Of a DNA stretch of 44,978 nt, positions 32,044 to 40,115 are shown piece by piece; the first letter of the stretch is position 1; each line of letters begins with the position of its first letter. The notes beneath the pieces are model-generated. The model searched no databases. It had not been told where the DNA came from and saw nothing but the letters and a program-made list of their open reading frames with translations. The DNA comes from Thermoplasmata archaeon (GTDB taxonomy: Archaea; Thermoplasmatota; Thermoplasmata; Thermoplasmatales; Thermoplasmataceae), in NCBI GenBank assembly GCA_021821635.1, contig JAKACH010000006.1, positions 1 through 44,978 of the forward strand, in the 5' to 3' direction. Both the position numbers and the translations under genes were made by a program.

Positions 32044-33183
32044 ATGGATGACACAATAAATGTAGAATTGAGTGAACCGGTCAAGAATTATGATCTTGCC
32101 GGGTTTGAGGACGATGATGGTTACGAAGCGCCCGAAGATGAGCAGATAAGGCGTGCTGCCCATCTGAAAAAGGTTAGGATAAGGATAGTCGGCTGTGGTG
32201 GCGGCGGATCCAATACCGTCACCAGGCTCGTGCAGTCCGGCCTGAAGGGAGCAGATCTTCTTGCCATAAATACGGATGCAAATCACCTCAGGATAACGAA
32301 ATCCCAGGCCAAGCTCCTCATAGGAAAGGTCAGGACGAAGGGAAAAGGATCTGGCGGCCTGCCGCAGATTGGCGAGGAGGCAGCTGTCGAAAGCGTTGCA
32401 GATCTGAGGAACCTGCTCAAGGGGAGCGACATAGTTTTTGTCACATGCGGCCTTGGTGGCGGGACCGGCACCGGTTCGGCGCCTGTAGTTGCTAAGCTGG
32501 CAAAGGAGGCAAATGCGATGGTTATCTCCATAGTGACGCTCCCATTCAACGGTGAGGGAAAGGTCAGGATGGCAAATGCTATGGTTGGGCTTAGCAAGCT
32601 TCTGCCGCACTCCGACACGCTCATAACCATACCGAATGACAAGCTGATAGCAGAGACACCAAACAGGTTCCTTGAAGGGTCCTTCAACTACGCAGATTCT
32701 GTGCTTACAGAAACGATGAAGGGATTGACGGAAATGATAAGGAAAACCGGCCTGATAAACATCGATTACGCCGATATCAAGACGACAATGAAATCTGGCG
32801 GTGTCGCAATAGTGGGCATAGGCGATTCGGTAAAGGATGGGGATAAGGTTGAGAGTGCCGTCTCAAACGCATTACGGTTCCCCCTAATTGAAGCAGACAT
32901 CAGCCAGGTGAGAGGATGCGTCATGCGTGTTATCGGTGGATCTGACATGACGTTGAAGGAAGTACAGGCTGCGATGAAGGAAGTGCAGAAGAGAATCAAC
33001 CCAGATGCCACAATATTCTGGGGAACAAGTATCGACAGGACCATGAACGGAAAGATGAGGATACTTGTACTGCTTACTGGCGTCAAATCACCGTACACAA
33101 TTGCTGACAGATCAGATCTGATATCCCTTGGGAAGCGCCTCGGAATGGCTGAGGAGGATATTGGAATAGAAGCTATTTCCTGA
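32044..33183 (+). CDS. ftsZ: Cell division protein FtsZ
   Basis: 379 aa from ATG 32044; the track ORF begins 46 codons earlier in the pyrE promoter region. The tubulin-like GTPase forms the division ring. Signatures: RIRIVGCGGGGSNTVTRLV, GADLLAINTDANHL, VTCGLGGGTGTGSAPVVA (the G-box), ITIPNDKLIAE and NIDYADIKTTMKSGGVAIVG (T7 synergy loop). A 45-residue acidic N-terminal extension precedes the GTPase domain. The C-terminal tail is short, without an obvious FtsA/ZipA-type peptide, so a SepF-type partner would have to bind elsewhere. pyrF follows with its own promoter. Confidence 0.98.
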   Translation: MDDTINVELSEPVKNYDLAGFEDDDGYEAPEDEQIRRAAHLKKVRIRIVGCGGGGSNTVTRLVQSGLKGADLLAINTDANHLRITKSQAKLLIGKVRTKGKGSGGLPQIGEEAAVESVADLRNLLKGSDIVFVTCGLGGGTGTGSAPVVAKLAKEANAMVISIVTLPFNGEGKVRMANAMVGLSKLLPHSDTLITIPNDKLIAETPNRFLEGSFNYADSVLTETMKGLTEMIRKTGLINIDYADIKTTMKSGGVAIVGIGDSVKDGDKVESAVSNALRFPLIEADISQVRGCVMRVIGGSDMTLKEVQAAMKEVQKRINPDATIFWGTSIDRTMNGKMRILVLLTGVKSPYTIADRSDLISLGKRLGMAEEDIGIEAIS

Positions 33184-33192
33184 ACAAACACA

Positions 33193-33200
33193 TTATTAAA
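33193..33200 (+). promoter_or_regulatory. TATA box of pyrF
   Basis: ttattaaa lies 10 bp after the ftsZ stop, centred 28 bp before ATG 33225; no ribosome binding site is seen. Confidence 0.5.
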
Positions 33201-33224
33201 CACTTTTATTTTCCCCATGATCTG

Positions 33225-33863
33225 ATGAGTGGGAGCAGGATAATTTTAGCCCTTGACGTTCCAGAAAGGGAAAGGGCGCTTGAAATTGCAAAGGCCGTTT
33301 CCCCCTATATTTCTTATATCAAGATCAACTGGCCACTGGTTCTTGGTGCAGGTGCCGATATAATAAGGGATCTTGGAAAGATCAGGCCGGTTATCTGCGA
33401 CCTCAAGCTCGCAGATATTCCAAACACCTTGAGGCTTATTGCGGATGAGATATCAAAAAGATCGCCGTTTGGGGTGATAGCCCATGCATTCGTCGGTTCA
33501 GATTGCCTCAAGGAGCTTGTTGCCCATTCTTCTAAAATGAAGGTTTTTGCCGTTGTGGCTATGTCTCATCCCGGATCCAGCGAGATAATGGACTCGCAGA
33601 TGGACAGACTTATCGACATTGCAAGGCTATCGGGGGTGTATGGGGTTGTCGCACCTGCTAACAAGCCTGGTCTCCTTTCCCATGTAAGGAAAATGCTGCC
33701 AAAAACTGTTATAATATCGCCAGGTTCTGGAGCACAGGGCGGCGATCCTCTTGAGGGTATCAGGGCAGGAGCAGATTTTGTTATAGTCGGCCGATCCCTG
33801 TACGGTGCCGCGGATCCAAGAGAGGCGGCACGGCAGCTTCTGTCAGTGACAGGTTCAATATAG
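33225..33863 (+). CDS. pyrF: Orotidine 5'-phosphate decarboxylase
   Basis: 212 aa, standard archaeal length. It decarboxylates OMP to UMP. A single TIM barrel is seen: IILALDVPERERALEIA, YIKINWPLVLGAG, the catalytic VICDLKLADIPNT (Asp-x-Lys-x2-Asp), VFAVVAMSHPG, IISPGSGAQGGDP (phosphate loop) and ADFVIVGRSLYGA. A TATA box between ftsZ and this gene indicates its own leaderless transcript. A hairpin followed by eight T lies directly after the stop. Confidence 0.97.
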   Translation: MSGSRIILALDVPERERALEIAKAVSPYISYIKINWPLVLGAGADIIRDLGKIRPVICDLKLADIPNTLRLIADEISKRSPFGVIAHAFVGSDCLKELVAHSSKMKVFAVVAMSHPGSSEIMDSQMDRLIDIARLSGVYGVVAPANKPGLLSHVRKMLPKTVIISPGSGAQGGDPLEGIRAGADFVIVGRSLYGAADPREAARQLLSVTGSI

Positions 33864-33894
33864 CAGGAAAGCCAAGTTCCTGACACTTTTTTTT
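33864..33894 (+). terminator. Hairpin plus T8 terminator after pyrF
   Basis: CAGGAA (33864-33869) and TTCCTG (33877-33882) form a 6-bp stem with a 7-nt loop, followed 4 nt later by eight T (33887-33894). The T run alone suffices for archaeal termination; the stem gives it a bacterial-like form. Confidence 0.6.
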
Positions 33895-33994
33895 GGATCA
33901 GCGAGACATAGACTTCCCGGAGTAGCGTGGAAATAGTGCGAAAGATATTTATTTAGTTCTTCAATTGAGGGTGGCTTTTAAACGAAGTGTGATC

Positions 33995-34882
33995 ATGACC
34001 GAGCTTTTAGATGAGTTTGAAGAGAAGCGCGAGGCTCTGCGAAATATTGTGGAAGAACACCTGAAGAACAGGGATAAGTTATCAGAGGAGTCTCAGAAAT
34101 ACGCTTCCGAAAGAGATGTGCTTAATTCAAAGGTCAGGGAACTTCGTGACAGGGCAAAAGAAAAGATAGCGGAAAAGAGCCAGCTCATTGAACAGGTCCA
34201 GAAACTCAGGGCGGAAAAGGAAGAGTATTTTGCAAGGTACCAGGACCTGAGAAAGGAATACAGGAAACTCAGGGGGGAAGTTCCTGTCAAGGATATTGAC
34301 ATTAGGGACATCAAGGCACGTGAGAGAGAGCTTCAGAGACTGGAAACAAAGCAGCAGACAACCCAGCTGACCAAGACTGAAGAACAGAAAGTGGTTTCGG
34401 ACATCAGGAAATTGACCAACGAGATCAAGAAGATGAAGAAGTCCTTTGAGGAAACCATCGGCCAGAATGACAGCATCAAGGACATCACAGAGAAGATGAA
34501 GAAGGAAAAAGACGAGGGTGAGGCCATGAAGAAGCAGGTTGAAGAGGTCTCACAGCAGATTTCGGCACTCAGCGAGGAGATAAACACACTGCTTCAGGAA
34601 CTTGATGAGACGAGGAGAAAAGCCGACGAGATGCATGAATCATTCATCAAATACAACCAGGAAGCCGAGAAGGAGCATATTGAGTTCATCAAGGCAAAGA
34701 ACGATCTAAGGGATATGGAGAAAGCCATATTTTCCATAAGAACGAAGAACAGGACAACAAAGAAGAAGGAAAAGGAAACGGAACTGCAGAAGATGGCGGA
34801 GGAGCTATTCGAGAAATTCAAGAACGGCGAGCAGCTCACGACCGAGGATCTTCTGATATTGCAGAAAGCCGGCCTGCTTTAA
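33995..34882 (+). CDS. Long coiled-coil protein (COG1340-like)
   Basis: 295 aa, almost wholly alpha-helical coiled coil with heptads of Leu/Ile/Met among Lys/Glu. Two helical arms (about 5-95 and 110-250) are broken by LRGEVPVKDIDIRDIKARER. The C-terminus has a short conserved-looking domain (MAEELFEKFKNGEQLTTEDLLILQKAGLL) seen in archaeal coiled-coil proteins of this type. No ATPase domain is present. A structural or adaptor role is likely, perhaps at membranes, chromosome or ribosome. Start: ATG 33995 fits the heptad pattern; GTG 33971 lies about 22 bp from a TATA-like ATATTTATTTAG and cannot be excluded. The convergent nucleotidyltransferase ends 6 bp away. Confidence 0.75.
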   Translation: MTELLDEFEEKREALRNIVEEHLKNRDKLSEESQKYASERDVLNSKVRELRDRAKEKIAEKSQLIEQVQKLRAEKEEYFARYQDLRKEYRKLRGEVPVKDIDIRDIKARERELQRLETKQQTTQLTKTEEQKVVSDIRKLTNEIKKMKKSFEETIGQNDSIKDITEKMKKEKDEGEAMKKQVEEVSQQISALSEEINTLLQELDETRRKADEMHESFIKYNQEAEKEHIEFIKAKNDLRDMEKAIFSIRTKNRTTKKKEKETELQKMAEELFEKFKNGEQLTTEDLLILQKAGLL

Positions 34883-34888
34883 TTATTA

Positions 34889-35980
34889 TTAGATTTCAAG
34901 ATCCGCTGTCTCTGAGTGCAGCGCAACGTTGAATATTTTAGATCCCTTGTGTATAGTGAGCCTCTGCGACAGCACGCTGTCTTCTATTTCACAATCCTCT
35001 GAGATCGTATCGTTGTTCATTATGACGGATCTCTCTATTCTTGATCCATCTTCTATCCTTGTTGCATCCATGATAACTGAGTCGACAATGCGCACATTGT
35101 CCCCTATCTTGACATCGTTGTATATCGCTGATCCGGATATGGAAGATCCTTTGCCTATTGATACGGATTCTCCGATATATGAGGGACCACTTATCCTGAC
35201 ATCTTTCCCAATTTTTGGAGTCTCCCTGCATATCAGTTTACCTGTCGAATTTTGTACTTTGTTCAGGGATCCATAATGCTCTATCATCATCTTGTTTGCC
35301 TCGATCAGGTCTCTGGGGCGTCCAGTGTCAAGCCATGATCCGCTGCCGACCACGGCGTTTATCTTCTCTCCCTTCCTAATCAGGGCCGGAAAGAGCTGTT
35401 TTGCAAAGTCGTATGGCTCTCCTGCCGGGATCTCGGCCAGTATTTCAGGCTCAATAATGTATAGCCCCGTGTTTATGAGGTTGCTGAACGCCTTTCCGGG
35501 CTGCGGCTTCTCCAGGAACCTCACAATCGCGCCATCCTTGACTTCGGCAATGCCGAATTGTGAAGGATCGTCGACCTCTGTCAGGACTATGGTTATCTTT
35601 GCACGCGACTTCCTGTGCGACTCCAGGATCCCAGCTATATCAAAGTCCTGAAGTATATCGCCGCTTCCCACGATGAACGTCCCGTCAATGAAGTTCTCCG
35701 TCAGCTTGACTCCACCAGCTGTCCCCGCAGGTTCCCTTTCAACCGAGAAAAGAACATTCTGGTCCGGGTGTTTTGATTCCAGCACTCCACTTATCAGCGA
35801 ATGGAACTTGTATCCTGTCGTTATGATCAGATCCTTCACGCCTGAACGGTAGAATGAGTCCATAAGGTAATTTATGCATGGCCTCCCTGCAATGGGGATT
35901 AACGGTTTCGGGATTGAATATGTAATCGGCCTGAGCCTTGTTCCCATTCCGCCTGCCATTATTATTCCTTTGAGCGTCAT
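34889..35980 (-). CDS. Sugar-phosphate nucleotidyltransferase with left-handed beta-helix
   Basis: 363 aa. An N-terminal nucleotidyltransferase domain (KGIIMAGGMGTRLRPITYSIPKPLIPIAGRP, with GxGxR and the Lys; FIVGSGDILQDFD) is followed by hexapeptide repeats (ISGPSYIGESVSIGKGSSIS and following). It makes an NDP-sugar from NTP and sugar 1-phosphate. Glucose-1-phosphate thymidylyl/uridylyl or mannose-1-phosphate guanylyltransferase are all possible, since archaeal members are often misnamed. It would serve glycosylation of surface proteins such as those in this window; that link is inference. Start ATG 35980. Confidence 0.9.
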   Translation of the reverse strand: MTLKGIIMAGGMGTRLRPITYSIPKPLIPIAGRPCINYLMDSFYRSGVKDLIITTGYKFHSLISGVLESKHPDQNVLFSVEREPAGTAGGVKLTENFIDGTFIVGSGDILQDFDIAGILESHRKSRAKITIVLTEVDDPSQFGIAEVKDGAIVRFLEKPQPGKAFSNLINTGLYIIEPEILAEIPAGEPYDFAKQLFPALIRKGEKINAVVGSGSWLDTGRPRDLIEANKMMIEHYGSLNKVQNSTGKLICRETPKIGKDVRISGPSYIGESVSIGKGSSISGSAIYNDVKIGDNVRIVDSVIMDATRIEDGSRIERSVIMNNDTISEDCEIEDSVLSQRLTIHKGSKIFNVALHSETADLEI

Positions 35981-36269
35981 GCTGCATCACTTATCCGGGC
36001 ATCGGGTGAGTGCGTTGTCTCGTTTGTGCTGGACATATGCGATTGAATTGTTTTTGCTCTAATTAAAGTTCTTGCGCTTATCATGCCCTCCCCTTTCCTG
36101 TATCAGGTTTCCGGGGATACCCTTATAACGTTTAATCAAACTCCGCTGATCAAGCAGGCCCGGTGCACAATATTTAATATCAGCCTGTTGTAGAAGCAGT
36201 GTCCAGAGCCATTTACTCATTTTTAAAATGAAGAAAAAATGATTTTTTCCATGCATCGTTTAAGCACCT

Positions 36270-36692
36270 GTGCACGGAAATATAAGGTATTCCAGGCTGG
36301 AGAAGTTCGATCCTGCTGAGGTACATGAATTCATGAACTGGGCTTCCGGCAGATATGCAAGAGCCCACCTCCTTATCTCTGACGGGATAATATTCAACGT
36401 CCGGTCACTCTCGGGCTTCGATCTTGAGATAGCCATACAGAGGGTATTGAATCCCCACCAGCTCCAGAATATCCTGATATCCGGGGACAGTGATCCATAT
36501 TTCATAACTGTGATGTCGGATGTCGCATCTTCCTGGTCTCTGGAAATAGCCGAGAGCATCTATGAGGTCATGAGGATGAAGGCTTACAGCCTGGGCTGCT
36601 ACATATTTTTCTTTGTTTTCGGGAAGCCATGGATCTATGAGTACATGTTCACCGGATACCCGCGCACTCCGGTATCAGATTTTGAGGGATAA
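36270..36692 (+). CDS. Uncharacterised protein, first gene of the PolB2-like operon
   Basis: 140 aa, GTG start at 36270. I do not recognise the family. It is a compact mixed alpha/beta protein with no signal or full transmembrane helix; the most hydrophobic part is LGCYIFFFVFGKPWIYEY, probably a buried strand. SGDSDPYFITVMSDVASSW and SGRYARAHLLISDGIIF look like strands of a roadblock-like or profilin-like fold, but that is a guess. It is followed after 2 bp by the 78-aa gene and then by the polymerase, so it is most likely in one operon. The GTG start lacks a clear ribosome binding site; a TATA-like tttttaaaat lies about 50 bp upstream. Confidence 0.6.
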   Translation: MHGNIRYSRLEKFDPAEVHEFMNWASGRYARAHLLISDGIIFNVRSLSGFDLEIAIQRVLNPHQLQNILISGDSDPYFITVMSDVASSWSLEIAESIYEVMRMKAYSLGCYIFFFVFGKPWIYEYMFTGYPRTPVSDFEG

Positions 36693-36694
36693 GA

Positions 36695-36931
36695 ATGGGG
36701 AGAACAACGCCAACAGCCAGGCAGTCCATAGATAGGATTGCAGAATCGATAGAGAAGATGTGCAGCCTGATGAATTCCACGGATGCCAGGATAACACGCG
36801 ATCTTCTTGCAAAGGGCAGGAAGCGCTCCGCTGAGATATCTTTTTCAGCCATTGATCCCGAAACAGGATTCATTCTTGCACTTCTGCTTGAGATTGAGAA
36901 GGAGATATTGTCAATCAGGGAAAGGACATGA
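36695..36931 (+). CDS. Small helical protein, second gene of the PolB2-like operon
   Basis: 78 aa. GAGGG lies 8 bp before ATG 36695. The protein is helical and charged: PTARQSIDRIAESIEKMCSL, DARITRDLLAKGRKRSAEIS, FILALLLEIEKEILSIRE. It could be a small DNA-binding or polymerase-binding subunit. The family is not recognised. The polymerase starts 4 bp after its stop, so translation is probably coupled. Confidence 0.65.
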   Translation: MGRTTPTARQSIDRIAESIEKMCSLMNSTDARITRDLLAKGRKRSAEISFSAIDPETGFILALLLEIEKEILSIRERT

Positions 36932-36935
36932 TCCG

Positions 36936-38939
36936 ATGGAGCCTGTACTGATCAATGGCACTGGAACCGACAATGTGGCGCTGTGGTATTATTCCAACGG
37001 AAGGATCGGGAAAAAGGTGTACAGGAACCCGTCATGGATATTCGTTGAAGGTGACGGCTATGATCTGGATCGCCTTGAACGGGATCTCGAAGAGACAAAG
37101 TTCCACTTTGACAGGAGTACGGGTAAAACAATATTCGGAGAAATAGAAGGCATCAGGATCTACTCCCGGCCTTCGGCTATAGGGTTCCTCCGCCAGGCTG
37201 TGGAGTCTGTCGGCTTGAACAGGAAATTCAAGATATATAATGCAGATCTCAACCCGGTCCTGAGGTATATATCACAGCGTGGCCTCCAATTTTTCAGGCT
37301 TGATCAGTATACGGACAGGGACGTTGAGATACCATCGGTTAAGATAATCCCGAAAGTCGCAGCGGGCAGACCCGTATCTGTATTGCTGGATGACGTGCCC
37401 TATTCCATGCTTGATAGGTCTTTCTACATGGATGCTGCCCAGGCAATAAAAGAGAGCACTATAATTGTATATGACAACACAATGAATTCTTTCACCGGCA
37501 TAGTGGAAAAGATCATAGATCTCGGATACGATCTCTCTGTCCACGTGAACCCTGGAAGCACGTTCCAGTCATACGGGAGGATACACCACAAGAACACTTC
37601 CGTCCAGATCTACGGTAAAATGTGCATAAACGCAGATTCTTTCATATACTCCGAGGCTGGGCTTGACGGGCTTTTCCAGGTATCCAGGATATCTTCACTG
37701 CCGCTGGAAACTGCGTCTTCGGTCACTCCTGGAACTGCGGTATCAGCGCTGGAAATGTCAAGGGCTGTGAGATACGGGTATCTGGTGACAGCATACAAGG
37801 ACGACCACGAGGGAGAAAAGAGCCCTGAGGAACTTATCTCCACGGATAGAGGTGGGCTGGTCCTGGATCCTGAGCCGGGATTATATGACGATGTGTATGA
37901 GATAGACTTTTCATCCATGTATCCGAGCATTATTGTCAGGTACAATCTATCACCCGAGACGGTCATGCGATCCGGAACGATAGCAGTGCCTGAAACGCCA
38001 TACTTCATCTCTACCGGGAAAAGGGGCTTTCTGTCCGCAGCACTTGAGGAGCTTCTTGAGACAAGGCTCAGGTACAAGGCAATCAAGACCATGGATCCAC
38101 TCTATGCCAACAGAGATATAGCACTTAAATGGCTTCTGCTGACATCGTTCGGATACACAGGATACAAGAACGCAAAGTTCGGTAAGATAGAGGTGCATGA
38201 AGCAATAACGGCACTTGGCAGATGGATTCTCTCAACAGCCATCAGGCTTGCAAGGGAGATGGGCTTTACCGTCATACATGGAATAGTCGATTCTTTATGG
38301 ATAAGGGGCAATGGCGATATCTCAGCGCTTATAGAGAGGATAAAGCAGGTTACGAGAATAGACATAGTTGTGGATGGGCATTACAGGTGGATCGCATTTC
38401 TTCCTTCAAGGAAGGGCATCGGATCTCCGAATAGTTACATAGGGCTCAGGATGGACGGCACCTACAAGCTGCGTGGAATAAGCGCGAGGAGATCAGATGT
38501 GCCCACGGTTGTGAAAAAGATGCAGGTGGAGTGTCTTGAGATCCTCAAGAATTGTATTTCATCGAAGGATATTGTGGCATGTTCCAGGGATCTTTATGCA
38601 ATCAAGGCGAGATACATGGCTGAAATACAATCTTATCCAAGGGAAGACCTCCTTGTGAAATACAGGATAACAAGGCACCCAGAGGAATATGTTTCCGGCA
38701 CCATGCAAAAGGGGATCGCCATGTCGCTGCACAGGAGAGGAATGGAAGTTAACCCTGGCGAGAGTGTTGAAGTCCTGGTCACAGGAGCTGAGTTCCATGT
38801 CGCCGACATAGATGGGGGAGGGCTGGCAGATCGCAGGTTCTACGGGAAGCTGGTTGGAAGGGCATTTGAGTGCTTTGAATACATGCTGTCGGAATCGGCT
38901 AAAATATCAAGGAAAGGTGAAGAACTGCAATTGTTCTAG
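36936..38939 (+). CDS. polB2: B-family DNA polymerase with no recognisable exonuclease motifs and altered motif C (PolB2-like)
   Basis: 667 aa from ATG 36936; the track ORF begins 43 codons earlier inside the previous gene. The polymerase fold is clear: motif A EIDFSSMYPSIIVRYNLSPE, motif B region LKWLLLTSFGYTGYKNAKFG, motif C VIHGIVDSLWI, and KLRGISARRSDVPTVV. Motif C reads HGIVDS where active enzymes have YGDTDS: the first Asp is replaced and the metal-binding second Asp is kept. The N-terminal half has no recognisable exonuclease motifs (no FDIE; VLLDDVPYS stands there), so proofreading is likely lost. These traits fit archaeal PolB2, whose Sulfolobus member (Dpo2) is linked to damage tolerance. 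It is last in a three-gene operon and converges on cdc6. The family call is firm; the PolB2 assignment is likely. Confidence 0.85.
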   Translation: MEPVLINGTGTDNVALWYYSNGRIGKKVYRNPSWIFVEGDGYDLDRLERDLEETKFHFDRSTGKTIFGEIEGIRIYSRPSAIGFLRQAVESVGLNRKFKIYNADLNPVLRYISQRGLQFFRLDQYTDRDVEIPSVKIIPKVAAGRPVSVLLDDVPYSMLDRSFYMDAAQAIKESTIIVYDNTMNSFTGIVEKIIDLGYDLSVHVNPGSTFQSYGRIHHKNTSVQIYGKMCINADSFIYSEAGLDGLFQVSRISSLPLETASSVTPGTAVSALEMSRAVRYGYLVTAYKDDHEGEKSPEELISTDRGGLVLDPEPGLYDDVYEIDFSSMYPSIIVRYNLSPETVMRSGTIAVPETPYFISTGKRGFLSAALEELLETRLRYKAIKTMDPLYANRDIALKWLLLTSFGYTGYKNAKFGKIEVHEAITALGRWILSTAIRLAREMGFTVIHGIVDSLWIRGNGDISALIERIKQVTRIDIVVDGHYRWIAFLPSRKGIGSPNSYIGLRMDGTYKLRGISARRSDVPTVVKKMQVECLEILKNCISSKDIVACSRDLYAIKARYMAEIQSYPREDLLVKYRITRHPEEYVSGTMQKGIAMSLHRRGMEVNPGESVEVLVTGAEFHVADIDGGGLADRRFYGKLVGRAFECFEYMLSESAKISRKGEELQLF

Positions 38940-38988
38940 TGCGTGGGTTCAAGAACAAATATCTGGAACCTGGCCAAAGGAATGATGC

Positions 38989-40107
38989 TTAAGGAAGCCG
39001 GGCAAGAATGCTTTCAATCTTTTCAGAAAGTGCATCTAGCGGAACATCGTTGATCATCAGGACCTTCTCGACGCCTTTCCTGTCCCCCCTTCCCTCAAGC
39101 CTGCTTTCGAGAAGCCCGTATGTTTCAAGCCTGCTGGCCACCCTGTAGAATTTCTGCCTGTCCATGGGCTGCATGCCGTAGCTCTCGGCCAGAACAGCAT
39201 ATCTCGCCATGACGTTAGACAGGGTTGCATAGAGGCCATCCTTGAGACAGAACGCTGTAGAGAGGAGAAGGACAAGATCCTCCTGCTCCAGTCCATTGAG
39301 CTTGCTTTCCGTAAAATATGGGTTTATCATTGCCCTTGCAGCGCGTATGTCGTCGGGCGATATCGACTCCGACTGGTCATGCTTCGCTATATATGCCGCC
39401 TTCTGGAGCAACTCAATGGCGACTCTTGCGCTTCCGAGCTGGGCAGCAATGTCCGCTATCATTGTGATAATCTGATCATCATAGGTAGCAGGGTAAAGGC
39501 CGCTTCCAGCCCTGTCCTCAATTATCATGTAAAGTTCATCCTTTGTGTACCGACTGAACTTTATCGGAACATACGAGGAGACGGATCTTGTCCTCTTTTT
39601 CCTGAAAATGATGTATGGATCGTCCAGCGAAATCAGGATAGACGACAGTCGGAGAGAGTAGATCTCTGAAGCCCTCATTATGCTGTAAAGCCCTGCCTGA
39701 TCCTCCCTCATCAGGTTCGTGGACTCGTCTATTATCAGCAGGATCCCTTTCCCGCGTCTTTCCTGTATCTTCGAGATTGAGCGCAGCAGGTCAGATATCG
39801 TATAGGTGGAGAACTGATCCAGCCTAGTGAATGTTGATACGACCTCTCTCAGGAGAGCAGTGAGTGAGGGAAACGAGAGCGCATTCATGTAGACGCAATC
39901 CAGATCCGCAGTGGTCCTGGATATGTGCTTTGCGGTGGTCGTCTTTCCCGTCCCGGGTTCGCCATAAAGAATAACTGTCCCTGAAATGCCTCCCAGCAAG
40001 GGTTCTATAAGTGCAGTTCTGATCTTTGAGATCTCGTTTTCCCTGAATAGAAGCTTATCAGGAACAAATGAGAGATTGAGATATTTCTCGTCCTTTATGA
40101 TTGGCAT
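38989..40107 (-). CDS. cdc6: Orc1/Cdc6 replication initiator-type AAA+ ATPase
   Basis: 372 aa. AAA+ motifs: Walker A ILYGEPGTGKTTTAKHIS, Walker B ILLIIDESTNL, sensor-1-like ILISLDDPYI, the Arg-rich IFRKKRTRSVSSYVPIKF and sensor 2 QLGSARVAIELLQ. The C-terminal winged helix (YAVLAESYGMQPMDRQKFYRVASRLETYGLLESRL) binds DNA. It either marks origins or, as for some Orc1-2 paralogues, regulates damage-response genes. The gene starts 8 bp after the stop of a radical SAM gene on the same strand. There is no AT-rich spacer with origin-box repeats next to it, so it is probably not beside its own origin. Confidence 0.93.
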   Translation of the reverse strand: MPIIKDEKYLNLSFVPDKLLFRENEISKIRTALIEPLLGGISGTVILYGEPGTGKTTTAKHISRTTADLDCVYMNALSFPSLTALLREVVSTFTRLDQFSTYTISDLLRSISKIQERRGKGILLIIDESTNLMREDQAGLYSIMRASEIYSLRLSSILISLDDPYIIFRKKRTRSVSSYVPIKFSRYTKDELYMIIEDRAGSGLYPATYDDQIITMIADIAAQLGSARVAIELLQKAAYIAKHDQSESISPDDIRAARAMINPYFTESKLNGLEQEDLVLLLSTAFCLKDGLYATLSNVMARYAVLAESYGMQPMDRQKFYRVASRLETYGLLESRLEGRGDRKGVEKVLMINDVPLDALSEKIESILARLP

Positions 40108-40115
40108 TTGATGGT

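Noticed and set aside
36059-36269. Possible tRNA or non-coding RNA before the PolB2-like operon
   Set aside because: No cloverleaf or T-loop consensus (GGTTCRANNCC) could be found; only short inverted repeats.
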